Positions 33,236 to 41,473 of a stretch of 64,000 nucleotides of DNA are shown in pieces; the first letter of the stretch is position 1; every line of letters begins with the position of its first letter. The notes under the pieces are model-generated. The model was not told the DNA's origin and did not search any database. It saw only the letters and a list, made by a program, of their open reading frames with translations. The stretch comes from Curtobacterium sp. 458 (GTDB taxonomy: Bacteria; Actinomycetota; Actinomycetes; Actinomycetales; Microbacteriaceae): contig NZ_CP129104.1 of assembly GCF_030406605.1 (NCBI RefSeq), positions 1,438,072 to 1,502,071 of the forward strand, read 5' to 3'. Position numbers and translations under genes: made by a program.

Positions 33236-36200
33236 GTGTGGCGAGCGGACAGGGTGACCGACGGTGAGGACGACGTGAACGACGACGTCCCCGTCGAGGG
33301 TGCCGACGCGCGCCCCCGGAACGGACAGCAGGAGCAGGACGAGACGACGGGTCCGACCGGGTCGCATGCCCCGGTCGGACAGCGACCGTCGAGCGCGCCC
33401 GACCGTGGTGCGGACGCGACCGACGAGACGGACCGCACCCTGCGGCCGGAGCTGCAGCTGACGAGTCCGCAGGCGATCAGCCTGGGTGACCCGCGCCTCC
33501 AGGCCGGCAACGCGGCGGAGCCCGCGTGGGACGCGTGGCGGAAGCAGCTCACCGGTGTCGGCGGCACGAGCCCGCTGACCCGCTTCTCCGACCACCCGCG
33601 TGCCCGCATCGAGCTCTCGACGACGCACCCCGGCGGCCTCGCACAGTTCATCACCGGCAAGACGACGCTGCTGTCGAGCCTCATCCGCGACGAGGTCGCG
33701 CTCCGTGCGGCCCGCATCGCCGCGGCGCACGTCGAGGCGAAGGGCACCGAACTCGCGACGGTGCGCGGCATCGACGCGGTCAAGCTCGGCATCGGGATGG
33801 CGGACTGGAAGCACGGCGACGACCACTTCCGCGGGCCGGTGCTGCTGCGTCCGCTCGCGATCCGACGCCACGGCCGCGACTTCGAGGTGCGCCTGCTCGG
33901 CGAGCCCGTGCTCAATCCCGGCCTCGCCGACGCCCTGCACGAGCAGTACGGCGTCATCCTCGACGCGCAGTCGTTCGTCGCGCTCGCGCAGCAGGACGGC
34001 TCCTTCACACCGAACCCCGTGATCGACCGGCTCCGCGGGCTCACCGCGCACATCCCCGGCTTCTCGGTGCACGCGCGCCTCGTCGTCTCGACGTTCGCCG
34101 AGGTCGCGACCGGCATGGTCGAGGACACCGGCGACCTCTCGCACCCCGTGCTCGACGCCCTCGCCGGCAACCCGAGCGCGAAGTGGCAGGTCGAGCAGTC
34201 CTACCGGCCCGTCGAGCAGACGCCGTCCGACGAGCGCAGCCCGGAGACCGACACGCTGCTCCTCGACGCGGACGACGAGCAGGAGAACGTGATCGCGCAG
34301 ATCACGGCCGGCAACTCGATCGTGGTGAAGACCCTCCCGGGCACCGGCGGCACGCAGACGATCGTCAACGCCCTCGGCGGTCTCGTCGCGGCGAACAAGC
34401 GCGTCCTCGTGGTGAGCCCCCGGCGTGCGACCCTCCGTGGCATCGCCGCCCGCTTCGGCGAGGTGCACCTGCCCGGGGTCGCGGTCACGCCGTCGACGCT
34501 CCGCCGCGACGTCGTCCGCGCGATCGCCCGCAACGAGAAGGCGAAGCGTCCGAACCTCCGCGAGGTCGACGACGCGCTCGTCCGGCTCCGGAAGGTGCTC
34601 ATCGACTACCGCGGTGCACTGACGCGCGTGGACCCGTCGTTCGGCGTCTCCGTGCTCGACTGCCTCGTCGAGCTCTCCCGGCTCTCGCTGCTGCCCGTCC
34701 CGCCGTCGACGACCGCACGGCTCTCGCAGTCGTCGGTCGCGTCGATGGTCGAGGGGCGCTCCCGGGTCGCCGAGACGATGGTCAGCGCGGCCAACCTCGG
34801 CGAGTTCCGCTACGGCCCCGACGACTCGCCCTGGTACGGCGCGAAGTTCTCCACCAGCGACGGCGCGCAGCGGGCGCACAAGACCGCGAAGGACCTCGAC
34901 GCCGACGGGCTGCCCGCGCTGCTCCGCCGCGCGCACGACCTCGTCGCGACCACGCACATGCGGCAGTTCACGACGATCAACGAGCTCGGGATCTACCTCC
35001 GCCTGCTCACCGAGATCCGGGACACGCTCGACCGCTTCCTGCCCGTGGTCTTCGACCGTTCGGTGTCCGAGCTCGTCGCCGCGACCGCTCCCCGGGGCGA
35101 GGGCGCACCGATGTCGTCGACCAACCGTCGCCGACTGAAGAAGCTCGCCCGCGAGTACGTCCGCCCCGGCGTGCACGTGTCCGACCTGCACGAGGCACTG
35201 ACCCGCGTGCAGCAGCAGCGTGTGCTCTGGCAGCGGTACGTCGCCGCCGGCGTGAACCCCGAGGTGCCCACGGGCATCGCGGACGTCCAGGTGCTGTTCT
35301 CGAACGTCGTCGAGGACCTCGCGCGCCTCGACGAGCCGCTCGGTCGCGCCGCACGCGAGGACCAGCTCGCGAACCTTCCCGTCGACCAGCTCGTCCCGAC
35401 GATCGCCCGGCTCGCCGAGGACTCCGACGTCCTGCACAATCTGCAGGAGCGCACGGAGCTCATGCAGACCCTGCGCGACCTGCAGCTCGAGCCGCTCATC
35501 ACCGACCTCGCGAACCGGCACGTCCCGGACACGCAGGTCCCCGCGGAGCTCGAACTCGCGTGGTGGCAGTCCGCCCTCGAGTCGATGCTCGAGTCCGACC
35601 GGGCGCTCCTCGGGGCGAACACCGACATGCTCGACCGGGTCGAGGCCGACTTCCGGCTCGTCGACGACGCGCACGCGGCCGGGGTGTCCCAGGGCCTCGC
35701 GTGGCAGCTCGCCGAGAACTGGAAGGTCGGGCTCGTCGACTGGCCGGACGAGGCCACGGCGCTGAAGACGCAGCTCAAGGAGGGCGCGATCACCTCGCGT
35801 CTGCTGCAGGACTCCGCACCGCACCTGTCCCGGTCGATCGCGCCCGTGTGGCTCGCGAGCCCGTACGAGGTGTCCGAGATCGCGGACACGATGCCGTTCG
35901 ACACGGTGATCCTCGTCGACGCCGGTGCCGTCACGATCGCGGAGACCGTCGGTGCCGTCCGCCGTGCCCGCCAGACCGTCGTGTTCGGCGACCCGGTGAC
36001 GCAGACGCCGTCGCCGTACCGCATCGCCGTCGACCCCGACCACCGGGCACTGCAGGTCGACGAGCAGACGCTCGACGCCTTCCACGCCGACTCCGCGCTC
36101 GCGAAGCTCTCGACGCTCCTCCCGACGCTCTCGCTCACCCGCTCGTACCGGGCCGGCGGCGAGGACCTCGCGGAACTGGTCAACCGACGCTTCTACGGCG

Positions 36201-37138
36201 GCCGGATCGAGTCGCTGCCGTGGGCCGGATCGTTCCTCGGCCACGGGTCGATCGCACTCGACTACGTCAGTGACGGCAAGGCCGTGCCGGACCCCGACTC
36301 CGGAGCGGTCGAGAGCGTCGACGCCGAGGTGGACCGTGTCGTGCGGCTCGTCATGGAGCACGCCCGCACCCGTCCGACCGAGTCGCTCATGGTCATCACG
36401 GCCTCCGCCAAGCACGCGGTCCGCGTCGAGCAGGCCGTGCTCACCGCGGCGCAGGGGCACAAGGACCTCACCGAGTTCGTCATCGGCGACCGTGCCGAGC
36501 CGTTCATCGTCGCCACGCTCGAGCAGTCGGTGGCCCAGAGCCGCGACCGCGTCATCTTCTCGATCGGCTACGGCCGGACGCCGCACGGCCGGGTCCTCCG
36601 CGACTTCGGTCCGCTCGGCAAGCCGGGCGGGGAGCGCCTGCTCGCGGTCGCGATGACCCGTGCCCGCCGCTCGATGGTCATCGTCACGTGCTTCCAGCCG
36701 TCCGACATCGAGGCCGAGCGGATGGGTCACGGCACCGTCGCGCTCGCGGAGATCCTCGCCGAGGTCCGCGCCCGCACGAGCGCCGAGTACGTGCCGGACG
36801 ACTCCGACCCGCTGCTCGTCGACCTCGCCCGCCGACTCGAGATGCGCGGCATCCCGGTCGCGCTCGGACACCGCGGCAAGCTCGGGCTCGTCGCGGCGCA
36901 CGGCGGGGTGTGCGTCACGATCGAGACCGACGCGTCGCTCGTGAAGGGGTCCCTGCGCGAGTCGCTGCGGCTCCGGCCCGAGGTGCTCCGTCGGCTCGGG
37001 TGGCACTACGTGCGCGTGCACGCGTTCCAGCTGTTCTCCGACCCGGACCGCGTCGCGAACACGGTGGCCTCGGTGCTCGGCGTCGACCGCGGCGCGACCC
37101 AGGAGATCTCCATCCCGCCGATCCCCGCCCGCCGGTGA
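33236..37138 (+). CDS. SF1 helicase-like protein with degenerate Walker motifs (pseudo-helicase)
   Basis: About 1300 aa, related to the large actinobacterial DUF4011/UPF1-type helicases: N-terminal THPGGLAQFI/LSSLIRDE region (about residues 120-160), a P-loop region near 365, and the C-terminal RecA lobe. In the P-loop, where the family has PGTGKTQT, this protein has PGTGGTQT: the ATP-binding Lys is Gly372. The Walker B DE is VDAGA (Glu to Ala896). Motif III survives as GDPVTQTPSPY and motif VI as AMTRARRSM. It therefore probably cannot hydrolyse ATP normally. The frame is intact over 3.9 kb, so it is not a decaying gene. TACAGT lies 7 nt before the GTG at 33236; GTG 33275 with AGGA is an alternative. 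Confidence 0.8.
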   Translation: MWRADRVTDGEDDVNDDVPVEGADARPRNGQQEQDETTGPTGSHAPVGQRPSSAPDRGADATDETDRTLRPELQLTSPQAISLGDPRLQAGNAAEPAWDAWRKQLTGVGGTSPLTRFSDHPRARIELSTTHPGGLAQFITGKTTLLSSLIRDEVALRAARIAAAHVEAKGTELATVRGIDAVKLGIGMADWKHGDDHFRGPVLLRPLAIRRHGRDFEVRLLGEPVLNPGLADALHEQYGVILDAQSFVALAQQDGSFTPNPVIDRLRGLTAHIPGFSVHARLVVSTFAEVATGMVEDTGDLSHPVLDALAGNPSAKWQVEQSYRPVEQTPSDERSPETDTLLLDADDEQENVIAQITAGNSIVVKTLPGTGGTQTIVNALGGLVAANKRVLVVSPRRATLRGIAARFGEVHLPGVAVTPSTLRRDVVRAIARNEKAKRPNLREVDDALVRLRKVLIDYRGALTRVDPSFGVSVLDCLVELSRLSLLPVPPSTTARLSQSSVASMVEGRSRVAETMVSAANLGEFRYGPDDSPWYGAKFSTSDGAQRAHKTAKDLDADGLPALLRRAHDLVATTHMRQFTTINELGIYLRLLTEIRDTLDRFLPVVFDRSVSELVAATAPRGEGAPMSSTNRRRLKKLAREYVRPGVHVSDLHEALTRVQQQRVLWQRYVAAGVNPEVPTGIADVQVLFSNVVEDLARLDEPLGRAAREDQLANLPVDQLVPTIARLAEDSDVLHNLQERTELMQTLRDLQLEPLITDLANRHVPDTQVPAELELAWWQSALESMLESDRALLGANTDMLDRVEADFRLVDDAHAAGVSQGLAWQLAENWKVGLVDWPDEATALKTQLKEGAITSRLLQDSAPHLSRSIAPVWLASPYEVSEIADTMPFDTVILVDAGAVTIAETVGAVRRARQTVVFGDPVTQTPSPYRIAVDPDHRALQVDEQTLDAFHADSALAKLSTLLPTLSLTRSYRAGGEDLAELVNRRFYGGRIESLPWAGSFLGHGSIALDYVSDGKAVPDPDSGAVESVDAEVDRVVRLVMEHARTRPTESLMVITASAKHAVRVEQAVLTAAQGHKDLTEFVIGDRAEPFIVATLEQSVAQSRDRVIFSIGYGRTPHGRVLRDFGPLGKPGGERLLAVAMTRARRSMVIVTCFQPSDIEAERMGHGTVALAEILAEVRARTSAEYVPDDSDPLLVDLARRLEMRGIPVALGHRGKLGLVAAHGGVCVTIETDASLVKGSLRESLRLRPEVLRRLGWHYVRVHAFQLFSDPDRVANTVASVLGVDRGATQEISIPPIPARR

Positions 37139-37191
37139 ACACGTCGGATCTCGATCCCGGCGTGCTCACGGCGGGCCCCGCCCGCCGGTGA
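37135..37191 (+). other. 18-codon minigene bridging two GTGA overlaps
   Basis: The GTG overlaps the pseudo-helicase stop (GTGA), and its own TGA overlaps the GTG of the next ORF (GTGA again). Both ends use a duplicated CCCCGCCCGCCGGTGA (37124-37138 region and 37176-37191). It may be a by-product of the duplication; no sign of a protein function. Confidence 0.3.
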
Positions 37192-37481
37192 GCCCGTCCC
37201 GGCGGGCCTCCCGCCCCGCCGGTCCGGTCACGCCGGAGACGGACCAGCTGGTGGGCACGTGGGCGCGAGCCGACGACGCGTCGACGGCTGTGCCTCCCGA
37301 CCGGTCAGCGTCCCCGGAACGCGACACGGAGGACCGGCCGGGAGGCGCGACCCGCCGCCGCAGGCGCGTCACCACCCAGCCGGTGCCGGGCTACGAGCCG
37401 GCCGCCCCGCCGGAGCCGGCGCGGCACCGCGACGGTGAGAACGACGACCAGCTCCGACGCGACGTCCCGCCGCACTGGTGA
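37188..37481 (+). CDS. 97-aa hydrophilic hypothetical protein
   Basis: Arg/Pro/Asp-rich, no hydrophobic segments, ending DQLRRDVPPHW. A C-terminal D-x-L-x-x-D-x-P-P-H-W signature is common in short actinobacterial proteins encoded next to pgsA-type genes, from memory, which supports it being real. The first ~10 codons include an arm-like GGGCCTCCCG of the palindrome family. It ends 21 nt before the CDP-alcohol phosphatidyltransferase gene. Confidence 0.55.
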   Translation: MSPSRRASRPAGPVTPETDQLVGTWARADDASTAVPPDRSASPERDTEDRPGGATRRRRRVTTQPVPGYEPAAPPEPARHRDGENDDQLRRDVPPHW

Positions 37482-37502
37482 GGCCGGGTAGCCTTGGAGG
37501 CG

Positions 37503-38090
37503 ATGACTGAGACCGCGCGACAGCGCCCCGACTGGCAGACGTGGCCGAACCTCATCACGCTGTTCCGGCTCCTGCTGATCCCGGTGTTCGTGGGGCTCGT
37601 CGTCGCCCGGCACCCGGGGTGGGCGCTCGTGTCACTCGTCGTGATCGGCGTCAGCGACTGGGCCGACGGCTTCATCGCGCGCCGCTTCGACCAGGGCTCG
37701 AAGCTCGGCAAGGCCATCGACCCCGTCGCCGACCGCCTCGCGATCATCGCCATCGTGCTCTCGCTCGTGCTGGTCGGGCTGCTGCCCCTGTTCGTCGTGA
37801 TCGTCGTCGTCGCGGTCGACCTGGTGCTCGCCGTGCTCTCGAGCGTGCTGTTCCACGGCAACCCGGACCTCGACGTCACCTGGACGGGCAAGATCCGCTC
37901 GGCCCTGCTGTTCGTCGGCCTGCCGGTGCTGCTCTTCTCCGCCGTGCACACCGTGGACGAGAACGCGCCGTGGGTCCGGATCGTCGCCCTCGTGTTCGTG
38001 TACCTCGGCACCGCCGGGCACGTGCTCGCCGGTGCGCAGTACGCCGTGGCGATGGTCCGCAAGCGCCGCGCGGTGGCCGCCGCGGCCTGA
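37503..38090 (+). CDS. CDP-alcohol phosphatidyltransferase
   Basis: 195-aa membrane enzyme with the full CDP-OH-P signature (D-G-x2-A-R-x8-G-x3-D-x3-D) in DWADGFIARRF...SKLGKAIDPVADR. It makes phosphatidylglycerophosphate, phosphatidylinositol phosphate or cardiolipin from CDP-diacylglycerol. The opening (NLITLFRLLLIPVFV) is like PgsA. ATG at 37503 has GGAGG; TAGCCT sits 8 nt upstream, so leaderless transcription is possible too. Exact lipid product not assignable. Confidence 0.88.
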   Translation: MTETARQRPDWQTWPNLITLFRLLLIPVFVGLVVARHPGWALVSLVVIGVSDWADGFIARRFDQGSKLGKAIDPVADRLAIIAIVLSLVLVGLLPLFVVIVVVAVDLVLAVLSSVLFHGNPDLDVTWTGKIRSALLFVGLPVLLFSAVHTVDENAPWVRIVALVFVYLGTAGHVLAGAQYAVAMVRKRRAVAAAA

Positions 38091-38100
38091 GCGCCCCGGG

Positions 38101-38162
38101 GGAACCTGGTTCCGGACACAGCACTGCGGAAAAGCGTGGTGCTGTGTCCGGAACCAGGTTCC
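38101..38162. terminator. perfect 24-bp-arm palindrome between pgsA-like gene and mscL
   Basis: GGAACCTGGTTCCGGACACA... pairs for 24 bp with no mismatch, around a 14-nt loop (TGCGGAAAAGCGTG). It lies between convergent stops at 38090 and 38181 and is unrelated in sequence to the main palindrome family. Confidence 0.9.
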
Positions 38163-38180
38163 GTGGGAGCCTCGCCGCGA

Positions 38181-38681
38181 CTAGAGCTTCGTCGATCCGC
38201 CGATGCCCGGGCCTTCGGGCGCGTCCGACGGTGCCACGTGCGCTCCGCCTCCGGCCGGCAGTGCGGCGCCGTTCTGGGAACGGAGCAGGTCGCGGATCTC
38301 CAGCAGCACCTCGACGTCCGTCGGCGGGACGTCCTGCGGCGTCTGTTCCTCGTTCTTCTTGACGCGCTCGAACGCGACCTTCTTGAGGTGGCTCACCGGC
38401 AGCACGAGCGCGAAGTACACGACCGCGGCGACGATGACGAAGTTGATGATCGCCCCGAGGACCGCACCGAACTTGAGCTCCGCGGGGTCCTTCCCCGTCG
38501 TCGGGATCTGCAGGACGAGCGCGTTGTCGAGCGAGGACGCGTTGAAGACCGCACCGATGAGCGGATTGATGAGCGCGCTCACGATCACGGTGACGATCGC
38601 GGTGAACGCCGCACCGATGACGACTGCGACGGCCAGGTCGATGACGTTGCCGCGGAGCAGGAACTCCTTGAAGCCCTTCAC
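38181..38681 (-). CDS. mscL: large-conductance mechanosensitive channel
   Basis: 166 aa. MKGFKEFLLRGNVIDLAVAV is the typical MscL start and first pore-lining helix; the second helix is near residues 70-95 (AIINFVIVAAVVYFALV). A C-terminal cytoplasmic helix (LLEIRDLLRSQNG) is followed by a Gly/Pro tail longer than usual. It forms a pentameric safety valve against osmotic downshock. GTG start with AAGGAGG. Confidence 0.95.
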   Translation of the reverse strand: MKGFKEFLLRGNVIDLAVAVVIGAAFTAIVTVIVSALINPLIGAVFNASSLDNALVLQIPTTGKDPAELKFGAVLGAIINFVIVAAVVYFALVLPVSHLKKVAFERVKKNEEQTPQDVPPTDVEVLLEIRDLLRSQNGAALPAGGGAHVAPSDAPEGPGIGGSTKL

Positions 38682-38736
38682 GCGGGCCTCCTTCCGGTCG
38701 AGGAGCCCCCACCGTACCGAGGCGCCCGCCCGCAGG

Positions 38737-39042
38737 TCAGGAGGCGCTGGGCGCGGCCGGCTTCTTCGACTCGGTCTTCTTCGGCTCCGACTTCGCTGGA
38801 GCGCTCGACGACGAACCGCTGTCAGTCGACGACGCGCCGGACGACGAGCCGCCGCCGGCCGGCTTCGCCCGCGAGTCCGTCCGGTAGAACCCGCCGCCGT
38901 TGAACGTCACACCGACCGGCGAGAACACCTTGCGGAGTGCACCACCGCAGACGGGGCACTCGGTCAGGGCGGCGTCCGTGAAGGACTGCTTGACGTCGAA
39001 GGCGTTGTCGCACTCGGTGCACCGGTACGAGTAGGTGGGCAC
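38737..39042 (-). CDS. FmdB-type zinc ribbon protein
   Basis: 101 aa. The N-terminal 40 residues hold a CxxC pair in YRCTECDNAF and another in CPVCGGALRKVF, a zinc ribbon. The rest is a Ser/Lys/Pro-rich low-complexity tail. Its cellular role is unknown. GTG at 39042 is one base after the 5-FTHF cyclo-ligase stop, so the two genes share a transcript; MscL follows at 55 nt, the usual actinobacterial order. Confidence 0.92.
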   Translation of the reverse strand: MPTYSYRCTECDNAFDVKQSFTDAALTECPVCGGALRKVFSPVGVTFNGGGFYRTDSRAKPAGGGSSSGASSTDSGSSSSAPAKSEPKKTESKKPAAPSAS

Positions 39043-39043
39043 G

Positions 39044-39628
39044 CTAGCTCCGGAAGGTGATGATGCGCGACGGCGTGATGATGCCGTCGACGGGTTCGTC
39101 GTGGGCCTCGCGCGGGACCTCGTCGAGGTACTCCGCGTCGAAGATCACAGCATAGACGGGCGGACGGTTCGCCATGGACCCGAGGGTCTTGTCGTAGTAG
39201 CCGCGGCCCCAGCCCATCCGGATCCCGTCGTGTCCGACCGCGGCGGCCGGGGTGAGGATCGCGTCGACGTCGCCGAGCGCGAGCGGGGAGAGGACCTCGC
39301 CGACGACCTCCGGCATCCCGAACAGCCCCTCGTGCTCCGACTCGCCGTCGCCGACCGCCCAGTCGAGGAGCCCGTCCTCGCGGGTGATCGGCAGCAGGAC
39401 GCGGATGCCCCGCGCGTGCGCCCAGTCGAGGAACGGCCGGACGTCGGGCTCGTCGGGCGCGGAGAGGTACAGCGCGAGCGACTCGACCTGGCGCTCCTCG
39501 ACGAACCGCTGCAGGGTCTCGGTCAGGGCTGCCGCGTCGGCGTCGCGTTCGGTGGTGGTCCTGGTGCGTCGCCGCTGCCGGAGCTCCGCCCGCAACGCAC
39601 GCTTCTCGACACCTCGGTCGGGGATCAT
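39044..39628 (-). CDS. 5-formyltetrahydrofolate cyclo-ligase
   Basis: 194-aa enzyme that turns 5-formyl-THF into 5,10-methenyl-THF with ATP. Key parts: the basic N-terminal helix (KRALRAELRQRRR), the substrate/ATP segment MGWGRGYYDKTL (about residues 137-148), and DAILTPAAAVGHDG. ATG at 39628 was chosen: TAGACT lies 7 nt upstream and no ribosome site is seen. Divergent from galU, which has the same leaderless layout. Confidence 0.92.
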   Translation of the reverse strand: MIPDRGVEKRALRAELRQRRRTRTTTERDADAAALTETLQRFVEERQVESLALYLSAPDEPDVRPFLDWAHARGIRVLLPITREDGLLDWAVGDGESEHEGLFGMPEVVGEVLSPLALGDVDAILTPAAAVGHDGIRMGWGRGYYDKTLGSMANRPPVYAVIFDAEYLDEVPREAHDEPVDGIITPSRIITFRS

Positions 39629-39742
39629 GCCCGGGAGTCTACCGAGGCCGCTCTTGCGGCTTCCCGCCGCGGCCCGCGCGAAGCCGTGTCCTCCACAGCG
39701 ACGACATGTGCCCTCCAGGACTGGTCCGGTACGTTCACAGGC

Positions 39743-40633
39743 ATGGGCTTCCAGATTTCGAAAGCCGTGATCCCCGCCGCCGGCCTGGGCACGCGCTTCC
39801 TCCCCGCCACCAAGGCGATGCCGAAGGAGATGCTCCCGGTCGTCGACAAGCCGGCCATCCAGTACGTGGTGGAGGAGGCCGTCGACGCCGGGCTCACCGA
39901 CGTCCTGATGATCACGGGCCGCAACAAGAACGCGCTCGAGAACCACTTCGACCACGTCGCCGAGCTCGAGGAGACCCTGAAGAAGAAGGGCGACCACGAG
40001 AAGCTGCAGAAGGTGAACCAGTCCACGGACCTCGCCGACATGCACTACGTCCGCCAGGGCGACCCGCTCGGCCTCGGTCACGCGGTGCTCCGCGCGAAGA
40101 TGCACGTCGGCCGGGAGCCCTTCGCGGTCCTGCTCGGCGACGACATCATCGACGCCCGCGACCCGCTGCTCAAGCGCATGATCGAGGTCCAGGGCCAGAA
40201 GAACGCCACGATCGTCGCCCTCCTCGAGGTCCCCGAGTCGCAGACGCACATGTACGGCATCGCGACGGTCGAGGAGACCGACGTCGACGACGTCGTGAAG
40301 ATCACCGGCCTGGTCGAGAAGCCCGCGCAGGGCGAAGCCCCGTCGAACCTCGCCATCATCGGCCGCTACGTCATCCGCCCCGAGGTCTTCGACGTCCTCG
40401 AGAAGCAGGAGCCCGGCAAGGGTGGCGAGATCCAGCTCACCGACGCCCTCATGAAGATGGCCGGCGCCGAGGAGTGGACGGGTGGCGTGTACGGCGTCGT
40501 GTTCCGTGGACGTCGGTACGACACCGGTGACAAACTCGACTACATCAAGGCGATCGTGCAGCTCGCCTCGGACCGCGAAGACCTCGGGCCGGACCTCAAG
40601 TCCTGGCTCAAGGAGTTCAACGCGGGCGAATAG
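39743..40633 (+). CDS. galU: UTP--glucose-1-phosphate uridylyltransferase
   Basis: 296-aa nucleotidyltransferase making UDP-glucose for wall polymers and glycolipids. The nucleotide motif GLGTRFLPATKAMPKEML follows the start directly; LLGDDIIDA holds the metal Asp, and GLVEKPAQGEAPSNLAIIGRY the sugar site. Standard length. TACGTT 7 nt before the ATG and no ribosome site imply a leaderless mRNA. A strong hairpin follows. Confidence 0.97.
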   Translation: MGFQISKAVIPAAGLGTRFLPATKAMPKEMLPVVDKPAIQYVVEEAVDAGLTDVLMITGRNKNALENHFDHVAELEETLKKKGDHEKLQKVNQSTDLADMHYVRQGDPLGLGHAVLRAKMHVGREPFAVLLGDDIIDARDPLLKRMIEVQGQKNATIVALLEVPESQTHMYGIATVEETDVDDVVKITGLVEKPAQGEAPSNLAIIGRYVIRPEVFDVLEKQEPGKGGEIQLTDALMKMAGAEEWTGGVYGVVFRGRRYDTGDKLDYIKAIVQLASDREDLGPDLKSWLKEFNAGE

Positions 40634-40643
40634 CCGACCCGTC

Positions 40644-40683
40644 GTCGAACGGGTCCGGGGGAGTTCCCCCGGGCCCGTTCGAC
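40644..40683 (+). terminator. hairpin after galU
   Basis: GTCGAACGGGTCCGGGGGA pairs with TCCCCCGGGCCCGTTCGAC (one G-U pair), loop of 2 nt, ending 21 nt before the next start. Confidence 0.8.
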
Positions 40684-40704
40684 GCATCCGGAGGAACCAC
40701 AGCG

Positions 40705-41364
40705 ATGACGACGATCCCGACCCTGTCCCACGGGCGGGTCACCATCCGGCCGCTCCGGCTCCGGGACAGCCGTGACCTCGACGTCGCCCTCGCCTCGAAC
40801 CGCGGTTGGCTGCGGACGTGGGAGGCCACCAACCCCTCCGGCCACGTCTCCACCGACGTCCGTGGCAGCATCCGCGCGCTGCAGGCCAATGCACGTGCGG
40901 GCCTCGGGCTGCCGTTCGCGATGGAGCTCGACGGCCGGTTCGTCGGCCAGCTCAACGTGTCCGGCATCACCTACGGGTCACTCGCGAGTGCCTCGATCGG
41001 CTACTGGGTCGTCGAGGACGCCGCCGGGCACAACGTCACCCCGATCTCGGTCGCCCTCGCCGTGGACCACTGCTTCCGGTCGGTCGGCGTGCACCGCATC
41101 GAGATCTGCATCCGTCCGGAGAACGCGCCGAGCCTCCGCGTCGTCGAGAAGCTCGGCTTCCGGTACGAGGGGCTCCGCCGCCGCTACATCCACATCAACG
41201 GCGACTGGCGCGACCACTTCTGCTTCGCCCTCGTCGCCGAGGAGGTCCGCGAGGGCGTCCTCGAGCGCTGGGTCCAGGGCCGGGTACCGCCGGGTGCCGG
41301 CAGCGTGCCCCTGTCGGCCCGCGACGAAGCGGCGTTGCCGATCCACACGACGCCCCGCCTCTGA
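40705..41364 (+). CDS. GNAT N-acetyltransferase (RimJ-like)
   Basis: 219 aa. The RimJ/RimL-type core includes VTIRPLRLRDSRDL at the start, SIGYWVVEDAAGHNVT with the acetyl-CoA-binding turn, and ENAPSLRVVEKLGFRYEG. Such enzymes acetylate N-termini of ribosomal proteins or other amines. ATG has CCGGAGGA upstream. A palindrome-family arm lies 6 nt past the stop (41370-41389). Substrate not assignable. Confidence 0.9.
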   Translation: MTTIPTLSHGRVTIRPLRLRDSRDLDVALASNRGWLRTWEATNPSGHVSTDVRGSIRALQANARAGLGLPFAMELDGRFVGQLNVSGITYGSLASASIGYWVVEDAAGHNVTPISVALAVDHCFRSVGVHRIEICIRPENAPSLRVVEKLGFRYEGLRRRYIHINGDWRDHFCFALVAEEVREGVLERWVQGRVPPGAGSVPLSARDEAALPIHTTPRL

Positions 41365-41473
41365 CGCGGCCTGCCTGGAGGCACGGCTCGGCCCCGACGG
41401 AATCCGTCGCGACACGCGCAACACGCGTCCGGCAATCACGCTCCGCGTGCGACCCCGCCCCTACCGTTGGCGC

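Noticed and set aside
32237-37021. Open frame of 1594 codons antisense to the helicase-like gene
   Set aside because: Mirror frame of a long GC-rich gene; very Arg/Glu/Val/Gly/His-rich with no domain, and it crosses the CitE-like gene. High third-position GC creates such frames.
33236-37138. Helicase-like gene as a pseudogene
   Set aside because: 3.9 kb without a frameshift or stop and with family-typical sequence; only the Walker residues are changed, which suggests retained non-ATPase function.
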